Below, piece after piece: positions 54,773-63,573 of a stretch of 64,000 nucleotides of DNA (position 1 is the stretch's first letter; each line of letters opens with the position of its first letter). The notes beneath the pieces are model-generated. The model ran no database searches, was not told the origin of the DNA, and saw only the letters and a program-made list of their open reading frames with translations. The position numbers and the translations under genes are program-made. The DNA is taken from positions 6,365,485 to 6,429,484 of the forward strand of contig AP024096.1 of assembly GCA_015099395.1 (NCBI GenBank), read 5' to 3'. The DNA is from Ktedonobacteria bacterium brp13. GTDB taxonomy: Bacteria; Chloroflexota; Ktedonobacteria; Ktedonobacterales; Ktedonobacteraceae.

Positions 54773-57700
54773 ATGAGCATGAAGCAATGTTTGCGTTGTC
54801 TGAAACCGTGTAAGAGTTCCGCATTATTTTGTGACCAATGCCGTTCTGAACTTCAGATACCTGAGCCTTTTCCGCCAGACAAAGATACAGAGGATCCGGT
54901 AGTATGCGAGCCAGACAAAGATACAGAGGATCCGGTAGTATGCGAGCCAGACAAAGATCTCTTGAATGGTATTGGGACCACGCCCGTTCCTGATCAAGGT
55001 GAGCAGTCTCTCCACTATTTGAATGCTGCTGCTCGCCGTATTGAGGAAGTAAATAGCGATTCCTCTCAGCACCTGCGAGTTTTACGTTCTGCACGCCTCT
55101 CGCCTTTGCGTGATATCTCCTCTGATATCCAGCGCGCATCCACGCCATTGCCTTCGACCGCCTTTGATACTGTGCCTTATAGTGCTATGAATAGTACACT
55201 TGAACTGGCGGATGTAGATACAGATACATCTGAAGAATGGCCTTGGGATGATGAGTTAGATGGTGGTGATCCAGATATTGACGACGGTTTACAGGATGCC
55301 TGGGCAGATCAGCCTGACCCGTTAGAGATACGCCAATTTCCTACATTTGCCGAAGGTCGCCGTATTGACGAAGATGATATTCGTCTGGCCCTGGGTGAGC
55401 GTATCTCCATGATGATGGTGGCAGTTCGACAACGACCCAGGCGTTATCTGCGCTTATTGTTGATCTGGGTACTGATCTGTGCGCTGATTGCTTTAGTTAT
55501 CGACTCTACTATGATCTCTCTGCTGGCACAACGTTCCTCCGCTGCCCCTCTTATGAGCGGACAGCTTTCGTTAACCCTCTCAAAGAGCAAAGTGCGCTAT
55601 GGCGACGCTGTTGTGATCCACCTGCGTAACTTTACGCCGGCTGGCTTAGTTATACTCTCGCGTAACATTGGTGACACCGTCGTACTGACGGTGGGATCAC
55701 CCCTGGTAAGGGTTGGCTTGAATGGTGCTCTGGATGTGACCATGAGTGTCAGGCCAGATTGGAACCCAGGTCAGCAAATGATTGAGGCCGAGGATGTACA
55801 TACACACTATACGGCCAGTGCGATTTTATTGCTTGTCTCGGGTCAGTCTCTTCCTGCACACTTGAGCGTGTCGAATTCGCAGATTGATTTTGGCTCACAG
55901 GTGCAAGGTAACACGAATATCGAGGCAGTCAACCTGATCAATACAGGTGGTGGATCGATTAGCTGGTCGGCTAGTAGCCAGAGTTCCTGGTTGATGCTGA
56001 CACCTCCGCATGGTCTCTTTAGCAATCAGCAGACGTTTCAGATTGCAGCCGATCGTGCGCATCTCCAGCCAGGTCGCTATAAAGGTAGCATCTCAATTAT
56101 ATCAAATGTAAGCTCACCGCTGATCATTTCTGCCTTTATGACCGTGTTGCCTATCCCGAAGGACGTAGGTGCTATAATGAATGTGACCCCATCAGTGCTA
56201 TCTTTTACTGCAATCGATGGCGGTGCAAATCCTGCGGCACAGTCTCTCACGATATCAAATGAAGGACACAAGAACCTGTATTGGCAGCTTGATCCTCAAT
56301 CTTTGCAACAGCAGAGCTCAAGCATAGATGGCCTGGCGATCAAAGGTACAAGCTGGTTACATCTCCCCGTGACCTCTGGTCAGATCGCTCCTGGGTCCAG
56401 TAAGACCATATTGGTCCAGGTCAATAATAGCTCATTGATGCAAGGGACCTATACCAGCACCATAACATTCCGCTCGAATCCCAAAAATACCATGTATAAT
56501 GATCCACAACAGGTAGCTATCTCATTAACAATGCAACCGAGCTGTAGTGTGTTGCTTAGTACTGGCAGCATGGCCTTTACCGCTTCTGCGGGGCAGTCCG
56601 TGGCTACCCAGTCTTTAAGTTTGACCAGTGGCTCTGGTTGTCGAAGTGCGGTCAATTGGAGCGCATCCACTTCGGCGCACTGGCTCTCACTCTCACCGAG
56701 CAGCGGTAGTGTTACCAGCGCCATGCCAACAACCACGACGGTAAACGTGAACCCGACAGGTATGCCCGCTGGTACATACGAAGGTTTTGTAACTGTGACC
56801 GCGAATCATTCCTCACAATCGCTGGCAGTCCGGTTGCTTGTGCAGGCTGCGCCGACGTTGAACGTGCCGGTGCTGGGAGTTGCGCCGCTTGGCCTGAACT
56901 TTAATCCGCAACCGGGAGCGACTGGCACGATGAGTCAGACCGTAGCGCTCACGAATACGGGTAATACGACCTTGCTATGGCAGGCTACTGAACCTGGCAT
57001 CACGTGGTTAAGCCTGGGAGCATTATCAGGATCGATCCCGGCAGGCGGGAGCGCGCATCTGCTAGTAAATGTTACTCCCGGCACACTTACTCCTTATCAA
57101 TATACATCGTCGATTCCTCTGAAGGTAACCGATTCCTCTGGTAATCCCATCGTTGGGGGTTCACTATCGATTGGAGTATCGCTCGTTGTAAGTACACCAT
57201 GTACGATTACAATGCCTTCTTCCAGTTCGTTAGCATTTACCTCAACGCAAGGAGGAAATGATCCCACTCCGAGTCAGGTCTCGCTCGCTGCCTCTGGTAG
57301 CTGTGCCTGGCCACTAACCTGGAAGGCCAGTTCTGATTCCCCTTCCTGGCTCAACGTCTCTTCTAATGGCGGAACGTTTAACTCAAGTGGTCAGACTGCC
57401 GCCCTCATAATTAGCCCTACTATACAGGGTCAGCTAGCAGGGAATGAACACGGTCGCATTGCAATTGTTGTGACCGACAGCAATGGAAATGTGGTGTCGG
57501 GTGCATCAAGTATCGTAAGTGTAGACATGATCATCATGGCGCCCTGTTCCCTACAAGCAAATAGTAATAATACCCAGTCCATCACTGTAGGACAGGGTCT
57601 GATAAGCTCTGTGCAGACTGTGGGTTTAAATGTTACTGGTAACTGCTCGCTACCAGTTAATTGGACTGCAACAGCGACAACTGTGGATGGTAGTAACTGG

Positions 57701-58159
57701 TTGGACCTGGTCTCGACTGCAGGTAGTGATAGTGGTAGTGGTAGCAATCTTATGTACCAGGTGGACGCCACAGGATTGATACCAGGAAGCTATAGCGGCA
57801 CCATCAGTTTCTCTGCTAGCGATGCAAGTAATACTGCCTTACAGTCGACCGTAACCATCCCTGTGCAATTAGTTGTCACTGGCTTTAACGTTGGTGGTTC
57901 TGTCTCTTCCTGTGATATGAATAATAATTGTACGCCGGTGCCAGGGGCGACAATCACGTTGACAGGTAGTGTTGGCACTCCTGCAGTGACTGTCTCTGCG
58001 GCTGATGGAACGTTCCAATTTACAAATGTTGCCAATGGATCTTATGTCTTAAGCGCAAGCAATTCGGCAACTACCTATCTAGTAACTGTCAGTGGTGGAT
58101 CGGCACCCGTCACTGTTACGGTTCCGACGGAGGTGACGACACCCGGTGCTTCCACGTAA
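54773..58159 (+). CDS. Zinc ribbon - transmembrane - multi-BACON/Ig-like surface protein (1128 aa)
   Basis: N-terminal zinc ribbon (CLRCLKPCKSSALFCDQC: CxxC...CxxC), an acidic disordered cytoplasmic linker, and one membrane helix near residues 225-250 (LRLLLIWVLICALIALVI). An extracytoplasmic chain of about five BACON/Ig-like domains follows (units of about 100 residues with DFGSQVQGN, SWSASSQSSWL, PGRYKGSISI). The end is a carboxypeptidase-regulatory-like domain (GGSVSSCDMNNNC...DGTFQFTNV). BACON domains bind carbohydrate or mucin in other bacteria. A 36-bp direct repeat (54875-54946 plus a 12-bp third part) gives PDKDTEDPVVCE twice. No catalytic domain. Weak SD; ATG 54773 or 54779. Confidence 0.8.
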   Translation: MSMKQCLRCLKPCKSSALFCDQCRSELQIPEPFPPDKDTEDPVVCEPDKDTEDPVVCEPDKDLLNGIGTTPVPDQGEQSLHYLNAAARRIEEVNSDSSQHLRVLRSARLSPLRDISSDIQRASTPLPSTAFDTVPYSAMNSTLELADVDTDTSEEWPWDDELDGGDPDIDDGLQDAWADQPDPLEIRQFPTFAEGRRIDEDDIRLALGERISMMMVAVRQRPRRYLRLLLIWVLICALIALVIDSTMISLLAQRSSAAPLMSGQLSLTLSKSKVRYGDAVVIHLRNFTPAGLVILSRNIGDTVVLTVGSPLVRVGLNGALDVTMSVRPDWNPGQQMIEAEDVHTHYTASAILLLVSGQSLPAHLSVSNSQIDFGSQVQGNTNIEAVNLINTGGGSISWSASSQSSWLMLTPPHGLFSNQQTFQIAADRAHLQPGRYKGSISIISNVSSPLIISAFMTVLPIPKDVGAIMNVTPSVLSFTAIDGGANPAAQSLTISNEGHKNLYWQLDPQSLQQQSSSIDGLAIKGTSWLHLPVTSGQIAPGSSKTILVQVNNSSLMQGTYTSTITFRSNPKNTMYNDPQQVAISLTMQPSCSVLLSTGSMAFTASAGQSVATQSLSLTSGSGCRSAVNWSASTSAHWLSLSPSSGSVTSAMPTTTTVNVNPTGMPAGTYEGFVTVTANHSSQSLAVRLLVQAAPTLNVPVLGVAPLGLNFNPQPGATGTMSQTVALTNTGNTTLLWQATEPGITWLSLGALSGSIPAGGSAHLLVNVTPGTLTPYQYTSSIPLKVTDSSGNPIVGGSLSIGVSLVVSTPCTITMPSSSSLAFTSTQGGNDPTPSQVSLAASGSCAWPLTWKASSDSPSWLNVSSNGGTFNSSGQTAALIISPTIQGQLAGNEHGRIAIVVTDSNGNVVSGASSIVSVDMIIMAPCSLQANSNNTQSITVGQGLISSVQTVGLNVTGNCSLPVNWTATATTVDGSNWLDLVSTAGSDSGSGSNLMYQVDATGLIPGSYSGTISFSASDASNTALQSTVTIPVQLVVTGFNVGGSVSSCDMNNNCTPVPGATITLTGSVGTPAVTVSAADGTFQFTNVANGSYVLSASNSATTYLVTVSGGSAPVTVTVPTEVTTPGAST
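54875..54958 (+). repeat. 36-bp exact coding repeat (2.3 copies)
   Basis: 54875-54910 and 54911-54946 are identical, with a 12-bp third start. Encodes PDKDTEDPVVCE in the disordered linker near the N-terminus. Confidence 0.9.
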
Positions 58160-58303
58160 TACATGCAGAGGGGCATGTTTCTGTCCTCTGACTTGATAAT
58201 TATGGAGAATATGCGTTTAACCTAGGGTAGAGCAATGATATGAAAATCAACCATCTACCCTATGTTAATGAGTAAGTTCTGCACTCCAATTGAACGGAGC
58301 ACT

Positions 58304-59497
58304 ATGGAAACCAGGCGTTGTCTTTACTGCCATACATTGCAACTAGCGGATGCACGAAGCTGCCGCTCCTGCCAACGTCCTTTCCCGACTGCACAGGAAG
58401 AGCGGATGCGGCCCGTAGCGTTTGATGTGCCTTTATCAGCACGGGAGCCGCAAACTCCATCTGCTTCGCCACATCATGCAGGCCACTCTTTTGGTCTGCA
58501 TCCAGAGGATCAACCCTATCAATCCAGTATGCTTGCAGTCCCACCTGTCTCTGCCATCCCTGCTGATGAACAGGATCCATACCGTTATAATGCATCAGAT
58601 CCGGCATCAATTATCTTTCCTCCCACTGGTGAGGCGCGTGCATTGAAGAAGGCACGTCAGGAGCAATTGCAGCATGCACGTATCACGCGCTCTCTTGTCT
58701 CCTATCCTCCCTACTATCGACCGCGCAGATTTTCCCTCTCTAGACGTACCAATTCGGTCTTATTAACGCTGGCTTGTATCTTTTTCTTGCTTGCGGCCAG
58801 TATTATTGCCTTTGTGATGATTGGCAAGCATACATCCAATGCCGATGCTTTCATGGGTGCCTCAAAGAATGTTCATAGCGCACAGGGTGTACCGGTCTTA
58901 CAACTCGCACAGACCGACTGTCACTTCTCCAGTGCCCTGGCTGCAGTCTCTTCCAGTCAGGATGTCATGCTGACCAATGGTGGTGCCGGGCTCGTTGCCT
59001 GGTCTGTGAGCAGTGACCAGCCCTGGCTGCAAGTGAAACCAGAGCATGGAGTATTTACTGCTCAGCAGGTAGTACAGGTCACAGTACTACGTAAAGGTTT
59101 AGCGGCCGCAAGCTATAGTGGCCATCTCGTCTTTACACAGCAAGGTGTACATATTCCGAGGTATAGCATGCTCGTTACTATGGGCGTGAACGCACTGCCC
59201 TTACCTGTGATCCCTGTCGCACCACAGCAGCCTGCTGCGCCACCGTCCAATCCAGTCGTGACTCCTGTGGTTCCTGTGACGCCCGTGCCAGCAACCCCCG
59301 TACCAGCGACGCCAACCAGTGTGCCCGTGACGCCCGTACCAGCGACGCCCGTGTCAGTCACACCGACCCCGGTGCCGACTATACCAGCAACACCGATAGC
59401 GACGCCGCCGACCAATGTCCCAGGGCCACCAGCAGGCTCAAATGGCCCTGGCGCACCTGCTGGTACCAGCGTACCTGTTGGTACCAGCACCAATTGA
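58304..59497 (+). CDS. Zinc ribbon - transmembrane - BACON-like protein with Pro/Thr/Val stalk
   Basis: 397 aa from the ATG at 58304 (ACGGAGC upstream; an in-frame ATG at 58262 is possible). Zinc ribbon CLYCHTLQLADARSCRSC, disordered linker, membrane helix (SVLLTLACIFFLLAASIIAFVMI) and one BACON-like domain (ALAAVSSSQDVMLTNGGAGLVAWSVSSDQPWLQV...SGHLVFTQQG). A long VTP/ATP/VPA-rich stalk follows. Same plan as the 54773 gene but with one domain. Stalk repeats are TPVP/ATPV units, so the length may vary. Confidence 0.78.
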   Translation: METRRCLYCHTLQLADARSCRSCQRPFPTAQEERMRPVAFDVPLSAREPQTPSASPHHAGHSFGLHPEDQPYQSSMLAVPPVSAIPADEQDPYRYNASDPASIIFPPTGEARALKKARQEQLQHARITRSLVSYPPYYRPRRFSLSRRTNSVLLTLACIFFLLAASIIAFVMIGKHTSNADAFMGASKNVHSAQGVPVLQLAQTDCHFSSALAAVSSSQDVMLTNGGAGLVAWSVSSDQPWLQVKPEHGVFTAQQVVQVTVLRKGLAAASYSGHLVFTQQGVHIPRYSMLVTMGVNALPLPVIPVAPQQPAAPPSNPVVTPVVPVTPVPATPVPATPTSVPVTPVPATPVSVTPTPVPTIPATPIATPPTNVPGPPAGSNGPGAPAGTSVPVGTSTN

Positions 59498-59598
59498 TAC
59501 ACGTATTGTTTTGTGGTCGCTCTTTGTGCTATATTCTGAAAAAGCATAAACAAGCTATGCTGCATAAATAAGGTAGAATTATCGCGGAGGATAGAGTC

Positions 59599-59907
59599 GT
59601 GCCAACTATCACATATGTACGTGAAAATGTACGGGTTGATGTGCCCGAAGGTGATAATGTCCGTTATCCAGCGTTGGAGAATGACGTTCCTGTCTATTGT
59701 GGTATTTATAAAGTGGCCAATTGTCATGGGAACGGCTTGTGCGGCACTGATCGTGTAGCAGTCTCTCCAGCCAGCAATACCAATCCACTATCATTTATGG
59801 AAAAATTCTGGCTGCGTAGCGACCTCAAGAAGAATCCTAACATGCGCCTGGCTTGCCAGGTCAAGATCTTCGACGATGTTGAAGTCGATACACAGTGCAA
59901 CAAGTAA
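59599..59907 (+). CDS. 2Fe-2S ferredoxin-like protein
   Basis: 102 aa from a GTG start with GGAGG upstream. Four cysteines at YCGIYKVANCHGNGLCGTDRV and LACQ fit a [2Fe-2S] cluster of the plant-type ferredoxin fold (NCHGNGLCGT resembles the CxxC-loop), though the first spacing is longer than the usual C-x4-C-x2-C. A final Cys lies 2 residues from the end. Probably soluble. It follows the surface-protein genes and is closed by a terminator. Confidence 0.7.
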   Translation: MPTITYVRENVRVDVPEGDNVRYPALENDVPVYCGIYKVANCHGNGLCGTDRVAVSPASNTNPLSFMEKFWLRSDLKKNPNMRLACQVKIFDDVEVDTQCNK

Positions 59908-59930
59908 AGCGCTGAAGAGCAAAATAAAGA

Positions 59931-59974
59931 AGCAGAGCGGTGACACGCTATTTTTCTGGTGTCGTTGCTCTGCT
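59931..59974. terminator. Intrinsic terminator between convergent genes
   Basis: AGCAGAGC...TGACAC pairs with GTGTCG...GCTCTGCT with a central loop and ends in TTTTATTTT. Serves the ferredoxin-like gene and is homologous to the hairpin at 61649. Confidence 0.85.
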
Positions 59975-59985
59975 TTTATTTTGGC

Positions 59986-60059
59986 TTACTACTTATCCGA
60001 AAACCTGAGTGCAGAGCACTAGCGACGCCAGTCGCGTTGGGTTTCGGAATAAGATCTTA
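59986..60059 (+). repeat. Dispersed structured repeat, copy 3 of 4
   Basis: 74 bp from TTACTACTTATCC to GGAATAAGATCTTA. Contains inner hairpins GTGC-AGA-GCAC and GCGAC-GCCA-GTCGC. The stop codon of the 419-aa gene on the minus strand lies at its end. Confidence 0.92.
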
Positions 60060-61316
60060 GCGTACTGCGAAATAGAGGGTTTGTGCCAGTTTTCCATTCC
60101 AGGTGATTTCAACCTTGCCCGACGTAGGGTTGGGGAATTGCTCGTTTGTTACCGCATTAAATTTATAGTCCTGTTTGCCTGTGACCGTGTGCGACACATT
60201 CGTGTAAAAATGACCGTCTGTATACCATGTTACAATGGCTGTACCAGTCTTCCCGGGGTCTGCCTGGACACTATATGTCACATAGATATACTGACCAGGA
60301 CGAAACACTGTACTCGGTATTACTGGCTCGTTGGTATTATTATCAACACGTGAAGCCAATGCAGCAGATGGTATATTCTTGGCGGCTGGTCCTTCTACCG
60401 GTGGACCTGGATCTGGAATTTTGACCGATGACGTTTGGATATCAGTGACGGGCTTGCCGTTATAGAAAGCGAGCGCATTGGCCCAGAGTCCAGTGGTTTT
60501 GGCAAGGTAACCGCTGCCGACGCAGAGCAGGAGTGTTACGATAAGCACACTGATCAGGCCGTTGACCGCTCGCTTTTTAGGAATGATCGGGCGTGGTTTG
60601 GTATACATCGGTGCGACGTGGACGGTCTCTGGTTGTGACAACGGTTCAGCTGGCAGCAGGTGCGAGATTGCTTGTTCCGGTACCAGTTGGAGTGAGATCG
60701 TTGGTTGCCTGCCAACAGGTTCCAGCGCCATTCCGCCTGCATAAGGGACCGGGAGCATGTGTTGTCCTGATTGCTGCAAAGGGTCCTGTGTGGCGCTCTG
60801 GTTCCCATTCTGATCGGTTGCCCACTGGAGTTGACCTGTTGCGGGGCGTTGGCTACCCGTCTGCTGCCAGGAAGGCATGGGATTAGCTTGATCAGCTAAC
60901 TGACCCGATGGTTGCTGCCAGGAAGGCATGGGTGCGGGAGCCTGCTGATCAAACGCTGGTTGTTGCCAGGGATTGGTGGCTCCAAGCTGGCCGGATGGTT
61001 GTTGCCAGGGATTACCCGTGCCGAGTTGACCCGATGGTTGTTGCGATGGATTACCTGCGCCGAGTTGACCCGATGGTGAACGCCAGGGATTATTGCTCGC
61101 CTGGTTCTCAAAGGCCAGCTGCGGAACTTGCTGTTGTTCCCATTGCTCTTTAAAAGATGCTCCGGGGCCGGGACCGCCCCAGGCCATGCTGCTGGCGTTG
61201 CCGGGTCCCTGGCTACCAAATTGCGCCTGTCCTGCTGGCATGGGGGCAGGTGCACCACAGTTGGGACAGGGGCCTGCATTGTCAGGGCGTGCTGCATTAC
61301 AATAGGTACAGAACAT
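60057..61316 (-). CDS. Zinc ribbon - Gln/Pro repeat - TM - Ig-like protein, copy A (419 aa)
   Basis: Zinc ribbon MFCTYCNAARPDNAGPCPNCG, then a Gln/Pro/Gly-rich linker with tandem 13-residue repeats (NPWQQPSGQLGA and variants). A basic segment (KPRIIPKKRAVNG) leads to one membrane helix (LISVLIVTLLLCVGSGYLA) and a C-terminal extracytoplasmic Ig-like domain (PGQYIYVTYSVQADPGKTGTAIVTWY...GKVEITWNGKL). Paralogue of copy B downstream with very high identity in the first 75 residues. Unknown function; plan shared with the 54773 and 58304 genes. CATAGTTTTAG-rich upstream, weak SD. Confidence 0.78.
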   Translation of the reverse strand: MFCTYCNAARPDNAGPCPNCGAPAPMPAGQAQFGSQGPGNASSMAWGGPGPGASFKEQWEQQQVPQLAFENQASNNPWRSPSGQLGAGNPSQQPSGQLGTGNPWQQPSGQLGATNPWQQPAFDQQAPAPMPSWQQPSGQLADQANPMPSWQQTGSQRPATGQLQWATDQNGNQSATQDPLQQSGQHMLPVPYAGGMALEPVGRQPTISLQLVPEQAISHLLPAEPLSQPETVHVAPMYTKPRPIIPKKRAVNGLISVLIVTLLLCVGSGYLAKTTGLWANALAFYNGKPVTDIQTSSVKIPDPGPPVEGPAAKNIPSAALASRVDNNTNEPVIPSTVFRPGQYIYVTYSVQADPGKTGTAIVTWYTDGHFYTNVSHTVTGKQDYKFNAVTNEQFPNPTSGKVEITWNGKLAQTLYFAVR

Positions 61317-61531
61317 GAACCTTGCTACCTCATAGTTTTAGAAGGGGCATGTTACGACAACGTACCCCTTGCGCATCTTTCCGTCTTTAGATCGGTGAAA
61401 TGTGTGTATTCGATAGAATAAAAGTATGCCCAATCTATTTGGCACTACTCTTATCAGCACAAATGAATACTACTTCACAGTATCATTTAGTTCTGTATAT
61501 GATCAAGTTTTGTGGGCTACTTTAGGGCAAA

Positions 61532-61657
61532 ATGGCTATATATGATCTATGGTATGTACCTGTTCATGCTGTTTCAGCGAATATCACTCTTTGTTTCCGT
61601 TGTGTTGCCTGGTGGGGACGAAGGCGTCAGGGTCGTGCGCAGATAGAGGAGCCGTGA
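61532..61657 (+). pseudogene. Truncated duplicate of the start of the 63114 gene (41 codons)
   Basis: Starts MAIYDLWYVPVHAVSANITL, matching MAIYDLWHVPVYAVSANATL of the gene at 63114, but breaks at GRAQIEE and ends in TGA inside the 61649 hairpin. Marks the right endpoint of the tandem duplication. Confidence 0.75.
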
Positions 61658-61684
61658 CACCAGGAAATTAGGGTGTCACGGCTC
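61649..61684. terminator. Intrinsic terminator at duplication junction
   Basis: 13-bp perfect arms (GAGCCGTGACACC and complement) then TGCTTTTATTG. Homologous to the terminator at 59931. Confidence 0.85.
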
Positions 61685-61699
61685 TGCTTTTATTGTGGC

Positions 61700-61773
61700 T
61701 TACTACTTATCCGAAAGCCTGAGTGCAGAGCACTAGCGACGCCAGTCGCGTTGGGTTTCGGAATAAGATCTTA
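61700..61773 (+). repeat. Dispersed structured repeat, copy 4 of 4
   Basis: Same 74-bp element as copy 3, one substitution in the left half (AAAGCC for AAAACC). Its end contains the stop codon of the 375-aa gene. Confidence 0.92.
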
Positions 61774-62898
61774 GCGTACTGCGAAATAGAGGGTTTCAGC
61801 CAGTTTGCCATTCCAGGTGATTTCAACCTTGCCCGAAGTAGGGTTGGAGAATTGCTCTGTTGTGTACAGATTATCTGTATAGTCCTGTTTGCCAGTGACA
61901 TTCTTCGACGCACTCGTGTAAAAATGACCGTCTGTATACCATGTTACCATGGCTGTGCCAGTCTTCCCGGGGTCTGCTTGGACGCTATACGTCACATAGA
62001 TCAATTGACCAGGACTAAACTCTGTATGCGGTATTACTGGCTGGTAGTTACTATCAATACTCAAAGCCAATGCAGAGGATGATATATTCTTGTGGGCTGG
62101 TCCGTCTACCGGTGGGCCTGGCGTTGGAATGTTGGCCGGTGACGTCTGGACATCTGCGACGGGCTTGCCGTTATAGAGGGCGAGTGCATTGGCCCAGAGG
62201 CCAGTAGTTTTGGCAAGGTAACCGCTGCCGACGCAGAGCAGGAGTGTTACGATAAGCACACTGATCAGGCCGTTGACCGCTCGCTTTTTAGGAATGATCG
62301 GGCGTGGTTTGGTGTACATCGGTGCGACGTGGACGGTCTCTGGTTGTGATAGCGGTTCTGCGGGTAGCAGATGCGAGATTGCTTGTTCCGGTACCAATTG
62401 TAGTGAGATCGTTGGTTGCCTGCCAACCGGTTCCAGTGCCATGCCGCCTTCATAAGGGACTGGGAGTATGTGCTGCCCTGATTGCTGCAAAGGGTCCTGT
62501 GTGGCGCTCTGGTTACCATTCTGATCGGTTGCCCACTGGAGTTGACCTGTTGCGGGGCGTTGGCTATCCGCCTGTTGCCAGGAAGGCATGGGTGCGGAAG
62601 CCTGCTGATCAAACGCTGGTTGCTGCCAGGGATTATCAGTGCCGAGTTGACCGGATGGCGAACGCCAGGGATTATTACTCGCCTGGTTCTCAAAGGCCAG
62701 CTGCGGAACTTGCTGTTGTTCCCATTGCTCTTGAAAAGATGTTCCTGGTCCGGGACCGCCCCAGGCCATGCTGCTGGCGTTGCCGGGTCCCTGGCTACCA
62801 AATTGCGCCTGTCCTGCTGGCATGGGGGCTGGTGCACCACAGTTGGGACAGGGGCCTGCATTGTCAGGGCGTGCTGCATTACAATAGGTACAGAACAT
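61771..62898 (-). CDS. Zinc ribbon - Gln/Pro - TM - Ig-like protein, copy B (375 aa)
   Basis: Paralogue of copy A with the same zinc ribbon, linker, KKRAVNG anchor, membrane helix and Ig-like domain. The linker has fewer 13-residue repeats, and the Ig-like domain differs at several positions (PVIPHTEFSPGQLIYVTYSVQ). The sequence has changed more in the C-terminal domain than near the N-terminus, suggesting divergence after duplication. Confidence 0.78.
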   Translation of the reverse strand: MFCTYCNAARPDNAGPCPNCGAPAPMPAGQAQFGSQGPGNASSMAWGGPGPGTSFQEQWEQQQVPQLAFENQASNNPWRSPSGQLGTDNPWQQPAFDQQASAPMPSWQQADSQRPATGQLQWATDQNGNQSATQDPLQQSGQHILPVPYEGGMALEPVGRQPTISLQLVPEQAISHLLPAEPLSQPETVHVAPMYTKPRPIIPKKRAVNGLISVLIVTLLLCVGSGYLAKTTGLWANALALYNGKPVADVQTSPANIPTPGPPVDGPAHKNISSSALALSIDSNYQPVIPHTEFSPGQLIYVTYSVQADPGKTGTAMVTWYTDGHFYTSASKNVTGKQDYTDNLYTTEQFSNPTSGKVEITWNGKLAETLYFAVR

Positions 62899-63113
62899 GA
62901 ACCTTGCTACCTCTTAGTTTTAGAAGGGGCATGTTACGACAACGTACCCCTTGCGCATCTTTCCGTCTTTAGATCGCTGAAATGGGTGTATTCGATAGAA
63001 TAAAAGTATGCTTCATCTATTTGCTGCTACTTGTATCAACACAAATGAATATTATCTTACGATATCAGTTAACTCCATATATGATCAAGTTTTGTGGGCT
63101 GCTTTAGGGCAAA

Positions 63114-63401
63114 ATGGCTATATATGATCTATGGCATGTACCTGTTTATGCTGTTTCAGCAAATGCCACTCTTCGTTTTCGCTATGTTGCCTGGTGGGAA
63201 GGAAGGAGTTGGGGTCGCGCGCAGATAGAAGCTCTTGCGGACAGTTGGTGTCAGGTGTTACCATGGGAAAGCGATGGCTTCCCTTTCGTGCGTTATCTGG
63301 CTACAAGTGCGGGGAAGGAATTATTTCGGTATGGCAGAGAGTCAGGAGCGGTGGTACAACCGACAGGCTATCGAGCGTTTAGCTCAACATATCCCTTTTG
63401 A
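63114..63401 (+). CDS. Unrecognised protein, possibly real (95 aa)
   Basis: Begins MAIYDLWHVPVYAVSANATLRF and continues with WWEGRSWGRAQIEALADSW. No family is recognised and there is no good SD, but the start region is duplicated at 61532, which shows that this 5' end was part of the copied unit. Overlaps the 63331 gene by 71 bases in another frame. Doubtful; could be coding in either frame. Confidence 0.4.
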   Translation: MAIYDLWHVPVYAVSANATLRFRYVAWWEGRSWGRAQIEALADSWCQVLPWESDGFPFVRYLATSAGKELFRYGRESGAVVQPTGYRAFSSTYPF

Positions 63402-63558
63402 GGGTGATCTCGCTTGTAAATCTGAGATGATCGAGATGTTGCGCGGCCTGGTTATTCATCATGGACGTGAGATGGACCCGGAGTTGTTCGGTTTTGAGGC
63501 ACGTATTGAGCTGGAGCGCCTGGGTTTGTGGCAACGCATTGGTCATACTGAATCTTAG
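63331..63558 (+). CDS. Small helical protein of unknown function (75 aa)
   Basis: MAESQERWYNRQAIERLAQHIPFEGDLACKSEMIEMLRGLVIHHGREMD, helical, charged, ending GLWQRIGHTES. AAGGAATT precedes the ATG. No family recognised. Ends 15 bases before the SDR gene, so probably co-transcribed. Confidence 0.55.
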   Translation: MAESQERWYNRQAIERLAQHIPFEGDLACKSEMIEMLRGLVIHHGREMDPELFGFEARIELERLGLWQRIGHTES

Positions 63559-63573
63559 GAAAATAGTGTAAAG

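Larger units (their letters stand above)
61650..63228. repeat. Tandem duplication unit, copy B (copy A 59931-61648)
   Basis: The two segments share the terminator, the structured repeat, the membrane-protein gene, its 5' region (including matching runs such as GAAGGGGCATGTTACGACAA) and the first 41 codons of the next gene. Copy B is about 140 bp shorter because several 13-codon repeats are missing. Confidence 0.85.

Noticed and set aside
63235..63330. Longer N-terminus for the 63331 gene
   Set aside because: The extension has no SD and overlaps the 63114 frame; the internal ATG has AAGGAATT.
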